Shown here one piece after another: positions 12,671 to 28,626 of a stretch of 64,000 nt of DNA; within the stretch, counting starts at the first letter, position 1; every line of letters begins with the position of its first letter. The stretch lies in assembly GCA_020543525.1 (NCBI GenBank), contig JAHYIO010000036.1, forward strand, positions 2,232,001 through 2,296,000. Direction: 5' to 3'. Both the position numbers and the translations under genes were made by a program. The notes under the pieces are model-generated. The model had not been told where the DNA came from. It did no database searches and saw only the letters and a program-made list of their open reading frames with translations. Source of the stretch: Coriolopsis trogii. Taxonomy: Eukaryota; Basidiomycota; Agaricomycetes; Polyporales; Polyporaceae.

Positions 12671-12814
12671 TAATTCTGGTTGTAAACTGAAAATGCGAAA
12701 ATTGCTTAGTGTCAATGTATATGTAAAGTTATATTGTAAGTACACTTTCAATATAACTTTACATATACATTGACACTAAGCAATTTTCGCATTTTCAGTT
12801 TACAACCAGAATTA
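12671..12814. repeat. 65-bp perfect fold-back inverted repeat at 5' edge of copy D
   Basis: The left arm 12671-12735 is the exact reverse complement of the right arm 12750-12814, with a 14-nt spacer (GTAAGTACACTTTC). The right arm is ordinary Helitron leader (A positions 923-987). The left arm is the same leader inverted and is not part of the normal element. The plus-oriented sequence of copy D starts at 12736, equivalent to A 909, which is the GT of a GTAAGT splice donor. The structure is what template switching or snap-back synthesis would leave, or what a fold-back read artefact would produce. Confidence 0.9.
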
Positions 12815-12884
12815 TAGGTACTGACAATGTTATGACTGATTGCACCAATGCTAATGTTAAGACAGTAACACATCAAATACTACC

Positions 12885-15800
12885 ATGCAATCAGACAGTG
12901 CTTCAGCAAGTCATATGAGCTCTGATCGGCCGTGTGTGATATATATTGAACTTAGAAAATGAATACTAATAATTACACAGGCATACACCCGATCATGAGA
13001 GAGCTGCACAACGCAATGCAGAACGTGTACAGCGTTTGCAAATGACCTCTCCTGAGCAGCGGCGGGAGAGACATAGAGAGCTGTTAATGCCACCGCGTCA
13101 GCCTAACTTTGAAAACCCATCTGTGCAGAATAGTTTCTATCATCAAATCTATGGCAGTGGATTCCAGTTGCAACCCCCTTTCAATCCTTTAGAGTATCAG
13201 CACGGTGCTCAGATGTATGGCAACTTTGTGGGGTATGGTGATATGAATGAACCTCAGCCATTCATGAATAATTATCATTATGGTCAACAACCATATAATC
13301 AGCCAATGGCTGGACCATCACGTATTGAAGGTCCAATGACTGCTAGAGATTATGCTGCAGAACTTGAGGCTAATCTTAATAGACGGCATTCTGAAAGAGT
13401 GCAAGCACGTCTTGCTGGACGTCAAAGGAGTCGTAGAGCAGGTGGACAACTTGAGCACAACAATGATCATTCTCCTACTAATAATGGTCAGAATCAGAAT
13501 TATGGGTCAGAAGAGTATCATAATGGAGAAATAAATCGATATGCTGCTCAACAAATACAACATGAGCAGGAGGAAGCTGAGCAACATGCAGCAGAGGTTG
13601 CCGCAGAAGCTGCTGCTCAATTGCGTAGGCAGGAGGAGCGTGCTATTCAACGTGCAGCAGAAGAAGAGGCCCATGCTATTGCTCGGCTACATCAGCAGCA
13701 GGAGCGTGAAGCTCAGCGATTAGCACAACAAGAAGCACAGGCTATAGCTCAACAATTGCGTGCAGTGCCTAAAGGTCGGCGACCCTATCAGGAGCCTATA
13801 CAGTCTCACTACTTGGGAGCAATGAATATTGTATGTTGCCATTGTGGTGCTTTGCATTTCATAGATGAGAAGCTTACCAATTCATCAAAAAGAAATCCTA
13901 AATTTAGTGTATGCTGCTTGCAGGGTCAGATACAGCTGGACTTGCCCACCCCTCCTCCACAACCAATAAGAGACTTGCTAAATGGACAAGATCCACGCTC
14001 TCAGGAATTTCGAGATAATATCAGACGTTACAATGCAGCATTTGCCTTTACCTCAACAGCAGTACAGGTTAGTAACCATGTGCTGAACTCTTCAGGGCCA
14101 TACTCCTTTGTTATACATGGTGAACTGTATCATCAAATGGGTACATTAGTACCCCAAGATGGACAATCACCAGTATATGCACAACTGTACATCCATGATC
14201 CTCAGACTGCACTTACTGCTCGCCAAAATAACAATGGTAACTCACTAAATCAGGGAATCATGAATGACTTACAAGATATGTTCATGCGTGAAAATCCCTT
14301 AGTACCTCTGTATAAACGTGCTTATGAGATTTTGAGTGAGAAGCCACCAGATGAGCAATCTCAGATGGTAGCACGTATCATATTACAGGCAACAGATGAT
14401 AGACGACGCTACAATCTGCCTACTGCTAATGAGGTAGCTGCAATTATACCTGGCTCAGGAGAGAATGAGGACATTGACCAACACCGTGAGATCATTCTGC
14501 GGCTTAGAGATGGTGGGCTTCAGCGGGTTAGTCATTTGAACCCTCTATATGCTCCACTGCACTATGTGCTGCTTTTCCCTCGCGGAGAGCAAGGGTGGCA
14601 TACTAATATACCATCTGTGCTACGAGAAGGTCAGACTGGACGGTCTAACAATGTTACTCAACGATGCTACTATGCATATGTTCTCCATCCCAGGTATATG
14701 CAAGGCAGCAATGAAGTGAGTTACCTATTTAGAGCAGGGCGGCTGCTTCAGCAATATATGGTGGATGCATGGGCTTCAGTTGAATCAAGTAATCTATTCT
14801 GGATACGGCGCAATCAGAAACAGATTCGTGCTGATCTATATCAAGGACTGCTGGATGCTGTTCATGCTGAGGACCATGGTGATAATTTGGCACAACAGGG
14901 TCAGAGAATCATACTTCCATCAACTCATCCAGGTAGCAGCCGCCATATGTATCAGTTATTTCAGGACTCAATGGCTATATGCCGCAAGTTCCGAAAACCT
15001 GATATTTTTTTAACAATGACTGCCAATCCTCGATGGCCTGAGGTTGAGGAAGCACTATTAGAACTGGCCGGTGGAGATCCAGGTCGTAAGCAGCAACCAC
15101 AGGACCGTCCTGATATTGTGGCCAGAATATTTCACTTGAAGAAGGAGAAGTTACTAAAAGAGATTAAAAAAGAGGGTTTCTTTGGTGCATGTATTGCAGA
15201 TGTTTATACTATCGAATTCCAGAAGCGTGGGCTGCCACATATGCATATTCTTATCTTTTTGCGGGATGAGGATAAAATCCGAGATGCTGCTATGGTAGAC
15301 AGTATTGTGTCAGCACAGCTGCCTGATCCTGATGTTAATCCTGCACTCTATTCCACAATTACCCGATGCATGCTTCATGGACCTTGCGGTCCTAAATGCA
15401 AGGGTGATGATGGGAAATGCTCAAAGCGTTATCCTCGCGATTTTTGTGAGGAAACAACTATGGGTGAAGATGGCTATCCAGTATATGCCCGGCCTAACAA
15501 TGGCCGTACTTACACAGATGCTCGAGGCAATGTGTTTACCAACCAACATGTTGTTCCTCACAATCCATATTTGTCAGCTTGGCTAGATTGTCATATCAAT
15601 GTTGAGATATGTGCCTCAGTAAAAGCTGTAAAGTATATCCATAAGTACGTGTATAAAGGCCATGATAGAGCTACACTGGAAGTGGGGAATCAGAGTGTGG
15701 ATGAGATCAAGCAGTATGTGGATGCACGATATATAGGGCCTCCAGAAGCCATGTGGCACTTGCAAGAGTGGCCTATGCATGAGGAGCTGCCGACTGTCTA

Positions 15801-17970
15801 TCGGCTACCAGTACATCTGGAGAATGAGCAGATTGTATATTTTGACCCTGAAGATACAGCTGAGGAAGTTCTCAATCGAGAATCTGCCCGTAAGACTCCA
15901 CTAACAGAGTGGTTTGTGGCTAACAGAGACATACCCTCTGCAAGAAACACACTCTATCAGGATTTCCCTGAACAGTACGTATGGAACAGGCGGATCCGAA
16001 AGTGGACAATACGGAAAGAGAAGGTTGCTATCGGACGAATGCATTTTGTACACCCATCAGCAGGGGAAAGATTTTATCTACGTCTACTTTTAACTGTGGT
16101 CAAGGGAGCCCAGAGCTGGAATGACCTTTGTACAGTTAATGGAGTTGTACACCCTACATACAAAGCATCATGCCTGGCACGTGGTCTGCTTGAGGAGGAC
16201 AATGAGTGGCAACAATGCTTGCAGGAAGCAGCACATATGCAGTCAGGTTCTCAGTTACGTAATCTATTTGCCATTATCTTGCTCTTTCAGTATCCTGTGG
16301 ATCCAGCACAGTTATGGAACCAGTTTAAGTCCGATCTCTGTGATGATTTACGACACAAGCTAATAACAATGGGCTATGATAACCCATCTGAGGAGCAGAT
16401 TTATGACTATGGTCTTTATCTCCTCAATGAGATCTTGATCCGGTCAGGTAAACAATTGCGTAATTTCCCCCCAATGCCTTTGCCACGTCTGCTATGGGGG
16501 GATGCTGCAAACAATGCTTTATTACAGCAGGAGCTTCACTACAATGTTGCTGGGCTAAATGTTCAAGTTGAAACCAACTCCCAGTGTTTTAATGCTGAGC
16601 AGAGAAATGCATTTACCAGTGTAATGCAGTCTATACACACAGGCCAAGGTGGTATGTTTTTCCTACACAGTGGGGGAGGATGTGGTAAAACCTTTGTATG
16701 CAATACAATTGCAGCTGCCGTGCGAGCTACTGGACGTGTAGCTCTAACAGTAGCATCTTCAGGTATTGCTGCTCTGCTGTTGGTGGGAGGTCGCACAGCA
16801 CACTCACGTTTCAAAATACCTATTCCTATCCATGGTGACTCTACATGCAGAATTCCTAAGGACAGCGAACTGGCTGGTGTACTACTACATACAGGAGTTA
16901 TCATATGGGATGAAGTGCCTATGCAGCACCGGTATACTATTGAAGCTGTTGAACGTACTTTAAGAGATGTGCTGGGCAATGACCTTCCCTTTGGTGGTAT
17001 TACCATTCTGTTCGGTGGTGACTTCCGTCAGACCTTACCTGTTGTTCCTCATGGTACTCGATCACATATTGTTGGTGCATCCTTTTGCAGATCTCCACTT
17101 TGGCAACAAGTCAAATTGCTCTATCTAACTCAGAATATGAGACTGGAACAATCACCTGAAAGTGCAGAATTTGCTGAATGGCTACTTCAAGTTGGTGAAG
17201 GTACCAACTCTACTCCTGATGGCTATATCACTCTTCCTCCTACTATGGCACTCCCATCAAATACTGTTGATACTCTTATTAGTGCTCTATACCCAAATAT
17301 CCATGTTTCTGATCACTCTGACCAATATTTTTTGGAACGCACCATATTGTCAGCTAAGAATGATGCTGTCGATGATCTGAACCAGGCTATACTTGATATG
17401 TTTCCTGGAGAAGAGATAATCATGCATTCAGCAGACAAGGTCATTGGTGAGGAGAACCAGCACTATCCCATGGAGTTTCTAAATTCTATCAAAGTGTCAG
17501 GTTTACCTCTTGCAGAGTTAGCTCTCAAACCTGGATGTCCACTCATGCTTTTGCGAAACCTTGATCCACATAATGGACTTTGCAATGGGACAAGAATGAT
17601 TCTATTGGAGATTAGACCAAGAGTTTTGCGTTGCCGTATTTTGGGTGGTGATCATGCAGGAAAGGAAGTGTATATTCCACGTATTACCATTGAACCTTCG
17701 TCAGAAGACCTTCCTGTTCCTTTGAGCCGTCGACAGTTCCCAGTCCGGCTTGCATTTGCTATGACCATCAATAAATCCCAGGGACAGTCAGTCACAAATG
17801 TAGGCTTGGATCTTCGCACAGCGGTTTTTGGCCATGGGCAGTTATATGTTGCTTTGTCCCGGTGTACTTCACCTTTGCGTATCAAGGTGTTGTTCCATGA
17901 TGATGATAATCATGATATGAGAACTATGAATATAGTTTATCAGGAGGTCATCCCTCATCTCTCCCATTAG
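12885..17970 (+). CDS. Helitron transposase RepHel (copy D)
   Basis: Same gene as in copy C: exons 12885-12931 and 12981-17970, 1678 aa, with an identical protein in the long exon. HUH is near 15235, the YIHKY tyrosines near 15631, Walker A near 16675, Walker B near 16905, the INKSQGQS motif near 17770 and LYVALSR near 17840. The start codon lies only about 150 bp from the truncation point, so the normal upstream promoter is gone, while the translated part is fully intact. A probable 5'-UTR intron in the complete copies (A 909-971, GTAAGT to TTTTCAG) survives here at 12736-12798, but its upstream exon does not. Confidence 0.88.
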
Positions 17971-18268
17971 AGGTAAGTACTCTATCTAATCAGAATTTAC
18001 TTCTACTTATATTCATTCAACAGTGTTAATATGTCTGTGTCTGTGCTATACTTTATTTTTGTTTATCACTTCCCTATCTCTCCACTCTATTTATTACCAT
18101 CATGTATTTTGTACTGGAATCCAATTGCTCTATATGTTTGAATTGACTTAAGGGCAGGCTCTACCATATATACAACTTCTTCGAAATATCATATGCACTC
18201 AAGTAAGTAATATCTCTCAAGCTGAGCCAGCGGCGAAGCGTTGCGTTGAGCCGAAGGCGAACCCACCA

Positions 18269-18295
18269 GTGGCAAAGCCACGGGTAATAAACTAG
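18269..18295 (+). repeat. Helitron 3'-terminal hairpin and CTAG end
   Basis: GTGGC-AAA-GCCAC at 18269-18281, then GGGTAATAAA, then CTAG at 18292-18295 followed by host T. Helitrons end in CTRR with a short hairpin about 10 nt upstream that signals transposition termination; this matches in spacing and sequence. The reversed copies B and C start within this hairpin (equivalents of D 18275 and 18272). Confidence 0.9.
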
Positions 18296-20050
18296 TCTAC
18301 CTGGGCCGTACACATGGCAAGCGAGGTGCGATCCCCCACGTGCGAGGTGTGCTGCGGATCTTCCTCAGCCGCAGCTCTGCAGAGGTGACAGAGTGGCAAA
18401 GAGAACAGCTGCAGCTTGCACGCTAGCTGCGGGACGGGCGACTCCTACAATCGCCCAAACTCGATTGTCACAAGTTGCAACAGCACCATGAGCGTCGGCA
18501 CCTCAAGGAAAGGAAACTTCAAGCCGGTATTGGCACTTTGCTCTTGCGCCGCATTTGGGTCGTGGGTCTTATCATGAAGCATGGCCTTCAGAACCTCCGA
18601 AGGCAAGCGCGCCCCGGTAACACGGTAAATTGTCCCAGCAGCCTCTGCAGCTTGAGAGGGGTGAGAATCGGCTCGGCAGCGATCCCAATCCCCCTGGTCA
18701 GTGCATGCCGCCAGTGTTGGTGTTACGACGCACCGAAATACGAGAGAGGGCCCGGACGGTCGCCCTATGTCTCTCATTGGCGTCGTGGGTTGTTCCGGGT
18801 ACTAGTGGTGGGCCCGAATTGGCGGCATCGATGTCGTCGAGTCCGGAGTTGCGCCGCGACCGTGCGCGCCGTCCCAGCTTCGAGCCTCCAGGGACATGAT
18901 GCATGAGTGCCGGTGGAGCCCGTGTCGGGCTAAAGCTGGGGAGGGCGTGTGAGTTCTCTGAGAGATGAGATGCTACATAGATGCTCAGATAGCCATGCGC
19001 GCACGGACCCGCCGCTGGCCATGGGTTGAGGGCACGGCTTCACGGCACGCTCAGGCGGGGGAGCGGAGAGCCTGAGCTCGAAGCAGGTCCAACGCTATAT
19101 GGTAAGCATAGGGGCAACCGGTCATGCTCCGACAGATGATGCAGAGAGACGCACCCGCAGCTGCCGCTGGCTCCCGTGAGCGGTGGTCCCGTGGGCGTAG
19201 AGGGGCGAAGAACCGCACGCAGAGCTCCTGCCACAGCGCTGCTGCTGTGGCAGCATCGACATTCTGGCATCGCAGCGCTCGGCCTCGACCCGGAAGGCCT
19301 CTGGTTGCAGATCCGGGCTGCGGGAAGAGGGTCACGGCAGATGCCAGTGCGAGATGGCCATGGGGACCGTCCCCGGCGTGCTCTTCTGACCCTAAACGTA
19401 AGCGGCAGGTACTGGACCAATTGCCAGGCTTGCGGACAATCTCCCTACGCTTCTCCGCGCACGGACCAGCCGCTGACGCGTCCGCATCGTGCAGACGTCG
19501 CAGGCAGACCGGCGCATGCATGGCGCGCACGTTCATCGGCCGCACTGGGTTGCAACCACCGTCGCTTCTATGTATATAGACTTAGTAGACGAAACAAAAA
19601 CCTGGACTTAAGGATAGATACAAGATGAGGCATTGGGAGGGCGAGACGAGTAGGAAAAAGAGTGGTGGATGATGACGCTACAAGCGGTCGATGGGTGTCG
19701 CGGTCAACGTCGATGGGATGAAGCTATTAAACGGCATGGTTTGGCGATGGGAACGATGGTGAGAAAGCGGACGACGTTGGCGAAGATTAGGACCAAAAAA
19801 GCGGACTGGCGACCATAATCGAAGAAAGGGTGGTTTGCGCACTATTGCATGTTGTACAGAAAGGACCTCCGGGGACTGTAACGGCGAAACGATCCAGCTA
19901 GCAGCAGACAGAATAGCGAACCATGCGACGGCGATAGCGATACTGTATGTAGACGAGTGGGAGAGTATACAACGGCAGTCTGGGCCTGTCCATATCATAC
20001 CGACATTGACACCATGGATATACCGAGAGGGAGACGGCATAGGGGATCGT
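18296..20050. other. Intergenic, no gene recognised
   Basis: 1.75 kb between the Helitron end and the kinase stop. Several overlapping open frames up to about 160 codons occur on both strands between 18445 and 19630. None has a recognisable family, a paired intron pattern or a plausible composition, and they overlap one another. Base composition resembles the host right side, so this is likely host flank. Confidence 0.5.
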
Positions 20051-22043
20051 TCAATATTCGTTAGGTATTTGCAGTTGAAAATACGGGTGATTGAGGGCCT
20101 CCTTAACGGTAATCCTCTGCGCAGGGTCGAAGGTCAGCAATTTCTTGACGAGGTCAAGGAATTGCCGGTTGATGGGATCGGTGGCAGGAATGATTTCCTG
20201 TCGTGAAGAGCACTCGTCAGCATCGTACAAGCGGTGAGCGCCGGCTGCACGAACATGTAGACTGCGACATGCTCGGACTTCTTTCTTGCTTTGCCGTGTC
20301 GCCTTCGGCTTTGGCCAGTCGAGTTTGCTTCCTTCCTTGAAGTATTCGGGCTTCGCGCGTGCTCCTGATCGTGCGAACCTCTCGGGCATCTTCCCCATGA
20401 CCTGCTCCATCATGGCGAGATGTTCGAGGTTGTCGTGTGTCTGGAACAGCGCAACACCAGTGTAGAACTCGACCAGAATGCAGCCGAGCGAGAAAACATC
20501 GCAGGGGTATGTCCACCCAAGTCCTGCACCAAACAAGCGATTAGCGTCTCCGTTGAGGCGGCGAAGCATGCTACATACCGAGAATGATCTCGGGAGCGCG
20601 ATAATGCCGTGTTGATACGACACTCGAGTGATATTCGTCTTCGAACGTCGCGGATCCAAAGTCAATGAGACGGATGTCCGTCGAGTGAAGTATTCTCTTG
20701 CTACGTGTTGGCGCGCCGCGCTGCCGGAGCAATGGCTTGAGTGTTTGGTCAAACGTTGAACGTCCATACAGAGTCTTACCTTGGAAGATGTAGGGACCTG
20801 CACAAGTTGATAGTCGTTATTTACCAATAAGATATTCTCTGGTTTCAGGTCGGTATGGATGAGGTGGAGTTCATGAAGGACTGGGATACACAGTCAGCAT
20901 GTGGAACAAGCAAGAAAAATCTATGACAAACATGCTACACTGCCAAGCAGCTGGCGGGCAAAGGATTGAATATGTTGACGTGGGAACGGGGCGAATTCGT
21001 TCTCCTTCAAAAAGTCGTATACACACATCCCGAGCAACTCAGACACCAAACATATGTGATTGCGATGGTCGAACCAATTGAGAAGATGGATGCATTTGCT
21101 GAAGCACCCGTCAGCGTCAGCATGGTCTTGCATATAACGAGAGCAGGAAAACTTACTGTCTGTTGAGTGGGTCGCGTTCCTTCAGCTTGTTGAGGACGCG
21201 GACCTCGATCTTGCTTGCATCACGGTATTTTGGAATAGCTCGGATTATCTTGATTGCTACCCTCTTGTCCGTCTCTGTGTCAATGGCCTCGACAACCTTG
21301 CCGAACGTGCCCTGACCCAACAGGCGAACAGTCCGGTCTTCCCCATGACACAAGTCAGCGATAGAACGAATCAAGAGACGAGGGTAGGACGTACAACGAC
21401 TATGGATCATGTCATCTTGAACTATGATATAGTGACCCTCTTTGTCGTCGCAGGGGTGCAGCGACTTTGACGCCCGATATCCATGATAGACTGATCAGCG
21501 ACGCTGGAAGGAAGCAGAGTGTAGGATACGCACATCGTCTACGACTGCACCACCCCCGACTGCGTAAGGTCTTGTAGGGACAACACCGTTCGTAGTGTGC
21601 CCGTTAGTGACGACCTTCTTGGAGACGGAACCGACATCGTCCGCTGCGTCTCTCTTGCGCTTCTTGGGGGCCGGAGCACCGATGCCGGAAGAGGTGCTGC
21701 CGGAGAGAGCCTGAGCTTCGGCAGCAGCTTTAGCTCTCGTGCGGATGGGGGCGTAAACTGGGGGCTGATAGGATGCCGAGTATATGGCGGTGTGTGTTGT
21801 AGCCGGAGAGATCGTCGAGGGTGGAGGGGTGTCGTCAATGACGATTACCTCTCTGGCCTTGCCCGACGCGGGGTCGACCTCCTGGACCTCGCTGTAGGTG
21901 ACTGTATACTGCTGCCGCTTGCGCTTGCGAGCTGTGACTGGCGGGGTGGGCATGGCGCCGGTGTTGCTGGCTGGTGGGCGATGGGATGTGTGGAGATACT
22001 GGGGAAGGAGCTGGGGGGCCATCGGATGCACGGCAGCCTGCAT
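20051..22043 (-). CDS. LAMMER (CLK/Lkh1-type) dual-specificity protein kinase
   Basis: Seven exons, all phases closing: 21530-22043, 21395-21490, 21157-21337, 20932-21098, 20780-20880, 20579-20720, 20051-20523; 557 aa. The N-terminal 190 residues are low complexity with basic patches ([15 protein letters not shown]) that look like nuclear signals. Kinase domain: GQGTFGKVV glycine loop, [12 protein letters not shown] catalytic loop, [16 protein letters not shown], and the family signature [11 protein letters not shown], where the usual Arg of LAMMER is Gln. Family members phosphorylate SR splicing factors and act in stress and cell-cycle control. The 39-nt first intron is unusually short and its donor (GTATCC) is the weakest junction. 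Divergent from the MYST gene, sharing an 880-bp promoter region. Confidence 0.92.
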
Positions 22044-22926
22044 GGGGCGTATGTGCGGGGGAGATGGTGGTTAGGAGGAAAGAGAGGGAGGGAGCTATCA
22101 AACTGATATAGCGCAGACAGTTTCGAGTGAGAGAGAAGAGAGAGAGAGAGAGTCGTCGCCCACGGCAGCCTTATTTGTTGTTTGGTTCTAGAGAGCCACG
22201 CCTTCAGCCACTCTTACGCAAACCGCCCTTTTCTCGCCCATCCCCGGCCCTTTTCCACTCGTCTCGAGCTCTGGGCTGCCCACCCAAGCTCTTCCTACCT
22301 CCCGCCATCGTCGTACGCCCCATGGGCCAATGAATTGCTTTTCTGTAGTCCTCGGGCGCATCCCTTCACCATCGGGCGTCTACACTATCAATCCCAAGTA
22401 CCTGGGGGCCACCCCGTTCACATATCCTCCCCCGCTGTGCCAGGATATCACAATCTGGCGGCCCTCAGACATGTAAGACAACGTCCGCCGTGTGATTGAG
22501 CAACCCGCGCAAGTCCCGCACAGGCTCAGAGAGTGGGCCTGGGACAGAATGGCAGGAGAGAGAGCGGAGAGCTCAGTAAGCCGTCAGTGGCGCCCGTGTC
22601 CTCTCCCAGACGCTCGGACCCCGAAACCATGTGCGAGCCCTCTTTTCGCGTTGCCGCACTGCCCGTCGAGCTCGTCGCCGGCCGTGATGCCTTGTTCTGC
22701 TGCTGGTCATCGTTCGAACTGAGCTCAGATCACACGCGCGCCGCACACTCCGTCCAAGACGAGCGAGCCAGGCGGACTCTCCCCGAAAGTCCAAGTTCCA
22801 CCCCACATCGCCAAACAAAGCGTAAACAAGTCGGTCTCCAGCTCTCGGCACCGTCGACGACGGTGTACTCCCGCCCTTTCGCGCTTCCCGCCCTCCTGAT
22901 CCTCCGACCGCCTCGTATCGCTCACG
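22044..22926. promoter_or_regulatory. Shared divergent promoter region (kinase / MYST)
   Basis: 883 bp between two divergent start codons. It includes a GA-rich run (GAGAGAGAAGAGAG) at about 22126-22152 and pyrimidine-rich stretches. No clear TATA box was seen on either strand. Short overlapping frames here have no family resemblance and are not called. Confidence 0.45.
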
Positions 22927-27079
<4,153 letters not shown>

Positions 27080-27653
27080 TGCTGGGATGACACGCGTTAC
27101 GCTCCTTGAGGTGTGTGTACTACGTTATATTCTACGTACTGAAGGGTTATGCTGTAGGAATATGTATCATATGGTTCACCCTCCCCTATCGCAACCCTTG
27201 TGGTGTACAAGGTATCTTGTTCGTAATGCTAGAGCAACTGCATCGCAGGAGCCTTCACTTGCATGTGTGTGGACGGCACAGTCGCCAAGGGGGGTCCCTT
27301 TGATGCAAAGATTGGCTGCCCCTACATCATGCATGCCTTATAGCACTGATTCATTATGAGAGACGAGAGAACACAGACCCACTGTTGTGGTTCACTTGAC
27401 TCTCACTCGCAGGTAATATTACACTACGTGACTGATTTGCTGCTGCAATCGGCCATGTCGCACGCTTCCAACTGTTGCATCTGACAGTCTAGTCAGTCTC
27501 ACAACCATAGTCTCATTCAGTCAGATTCAGTCTCACCTCATTACAAGTCAACCCAGCGGTCAAGGACGTGCAACTGACGTTTGTCTGTGATGACAGGCGG
27601 TGTCTCATACGGTCCCTCTCCCAAATGTCTACCATGTAATATGCATCTTATGA
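27080..27653. other. Intergenic between convergent genes
   Basis: 574 bp between the MYST stop and the stop of the minus-strand Cys-rich gene, so both genes end here. It holds repeated CAGTCTCA-like and AGTCAG-like short words around 27485-27535. No open frame of note and no RNA gene was seen. Confidence 0.5.
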
Positions 27654-28346
27654 CTAATGATATCGTGCTCGCTTCACCCGTCCCTGTACATCCCGTGGTT
27701 CATGTTCGGCCTCGACACACCCCGGATGTGTACCATCGTGTTCACAGCACGTCCACGTGAAGTTCTCCGGGAACTGTCGTCGGTTGTCCTCCGTATCCAT
27801 CGGGCCGTGACAGTCCTCGTCCCAGTCGACAAAAGCCTCCTCGTTGAGCTCAAGTTCACCTGACGGCACATAGACCACATGAGCATGACATCGACAGAGG
27901 ACATACGAGCGCTACCAGGCCGCCTACGCACCTGGATGGAACAGACATTCTCCTCTCTGTCGTCCCTCGCTTGCATCGAACTCTTCATCGCAGTTGGCAC
28001 AGATCCACCAGCGAGGGACAATAGCCACTTTTTGTCGACGTGCTGAGTCATCCTCCTCTCCCTGCCCTTCCTCTTCATCATCCTCATCCTCAGCACTGTC
28101 TGCGTGCCGCTTTACGGCAACGAGCATGCGAAAAACTCGCTCGCTAACCGCAGGAATGCTGTCAACAAGAGCTGAGAACGCCTGCCGCACGCGCTCGTCA
28201 GGGGCTGTCGCAATCGCGACCTGAAACTGGGTGCGAGACGCGTCGTTGAGTGCGCGCAGTGGAGCTTCCAGTCCGCGGTCGAAGTCCTCTTCATCGGAGT
28301 CACTACTGATGGATATGACTTCTCGTTCGTCGGCGTTGGCAGGCAT
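27654..28346 (-). CDS. Small Cys/His-rich protein with acidic SUMO-binding-like N terminus
   Basis: Two exons, 27932-28346 and 27654-27859, with a 72-nt intron; 206 aa. I chose the ATG at 28346 because no upstream in-frame ATG is present. After 12 residues there is VISISSDSDEEDF, the hydrophobic-then-acidic form of a SUMO-interacting motif. The C-terminal 90 residues carry spaced Cys/His pairs: WWICANCDEEFD, ECLFHPGE, FTWTCCEHDG, HPGCVEAEH. This suggests a zinc-binding fold of the sort found in uncharacterised fungal proteins. The function is not known to me. Divergent from the DUF1295 gene with only 280 bp between starts. Confidence 0.72.
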
Positions 28347-28626
28347 GAGATAGGTTATTGCGTAGTGCACGAGAGTGGGAGGTATAGTCTGGTAGTAAGC
28401 GTTCAGATATGCAACGAGTGTGTCCTATGTCGGCCCATCTTCTCCAGATCATGTGATCGTGTCTCCACGCGCGACAGTCACAATGCCATTGCCACTGCCA
28501 GGCAGAGAGTCAGACGCCGTTTGAGGCAGCAGGTGTTGAGCGTTCGCGCATCACCAGTACCCAACGAACTCCATCCTTGCCTTCGACCTCAGCACTCTGC
28601 CATCTGTCCCGCTAGAGTAGCTGAGA

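Larger units (their letters stand above)
12736..18295 (+). mobile_element. Helitron copy D, 5'-truncated with intact 3' end
   Basis: This copy lacks about 0.9 kb of the 5' leader but retains the whole transposase gene and the only complete 3' terminus in the window. The end is canonical: a hairpin of 5-bp arms, 10 nt, then CTAG at 18292-18295, followed by T at 18296, as expected for insertion between A and T. Without the 5' end it should not be mobile by itself, though its protein could act on other copies. It is head-to-head with copy C, separated by the fold-back repeat and 12653-12670, which I cannot assign. Confidence 0.9.

Noticed and set aside
18445..19628. Cluster of 60-160 codon frames on both strands
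   Set aside because: They overlap each other in GC-rich sequence, match no family, and no intron arrangement improves them.
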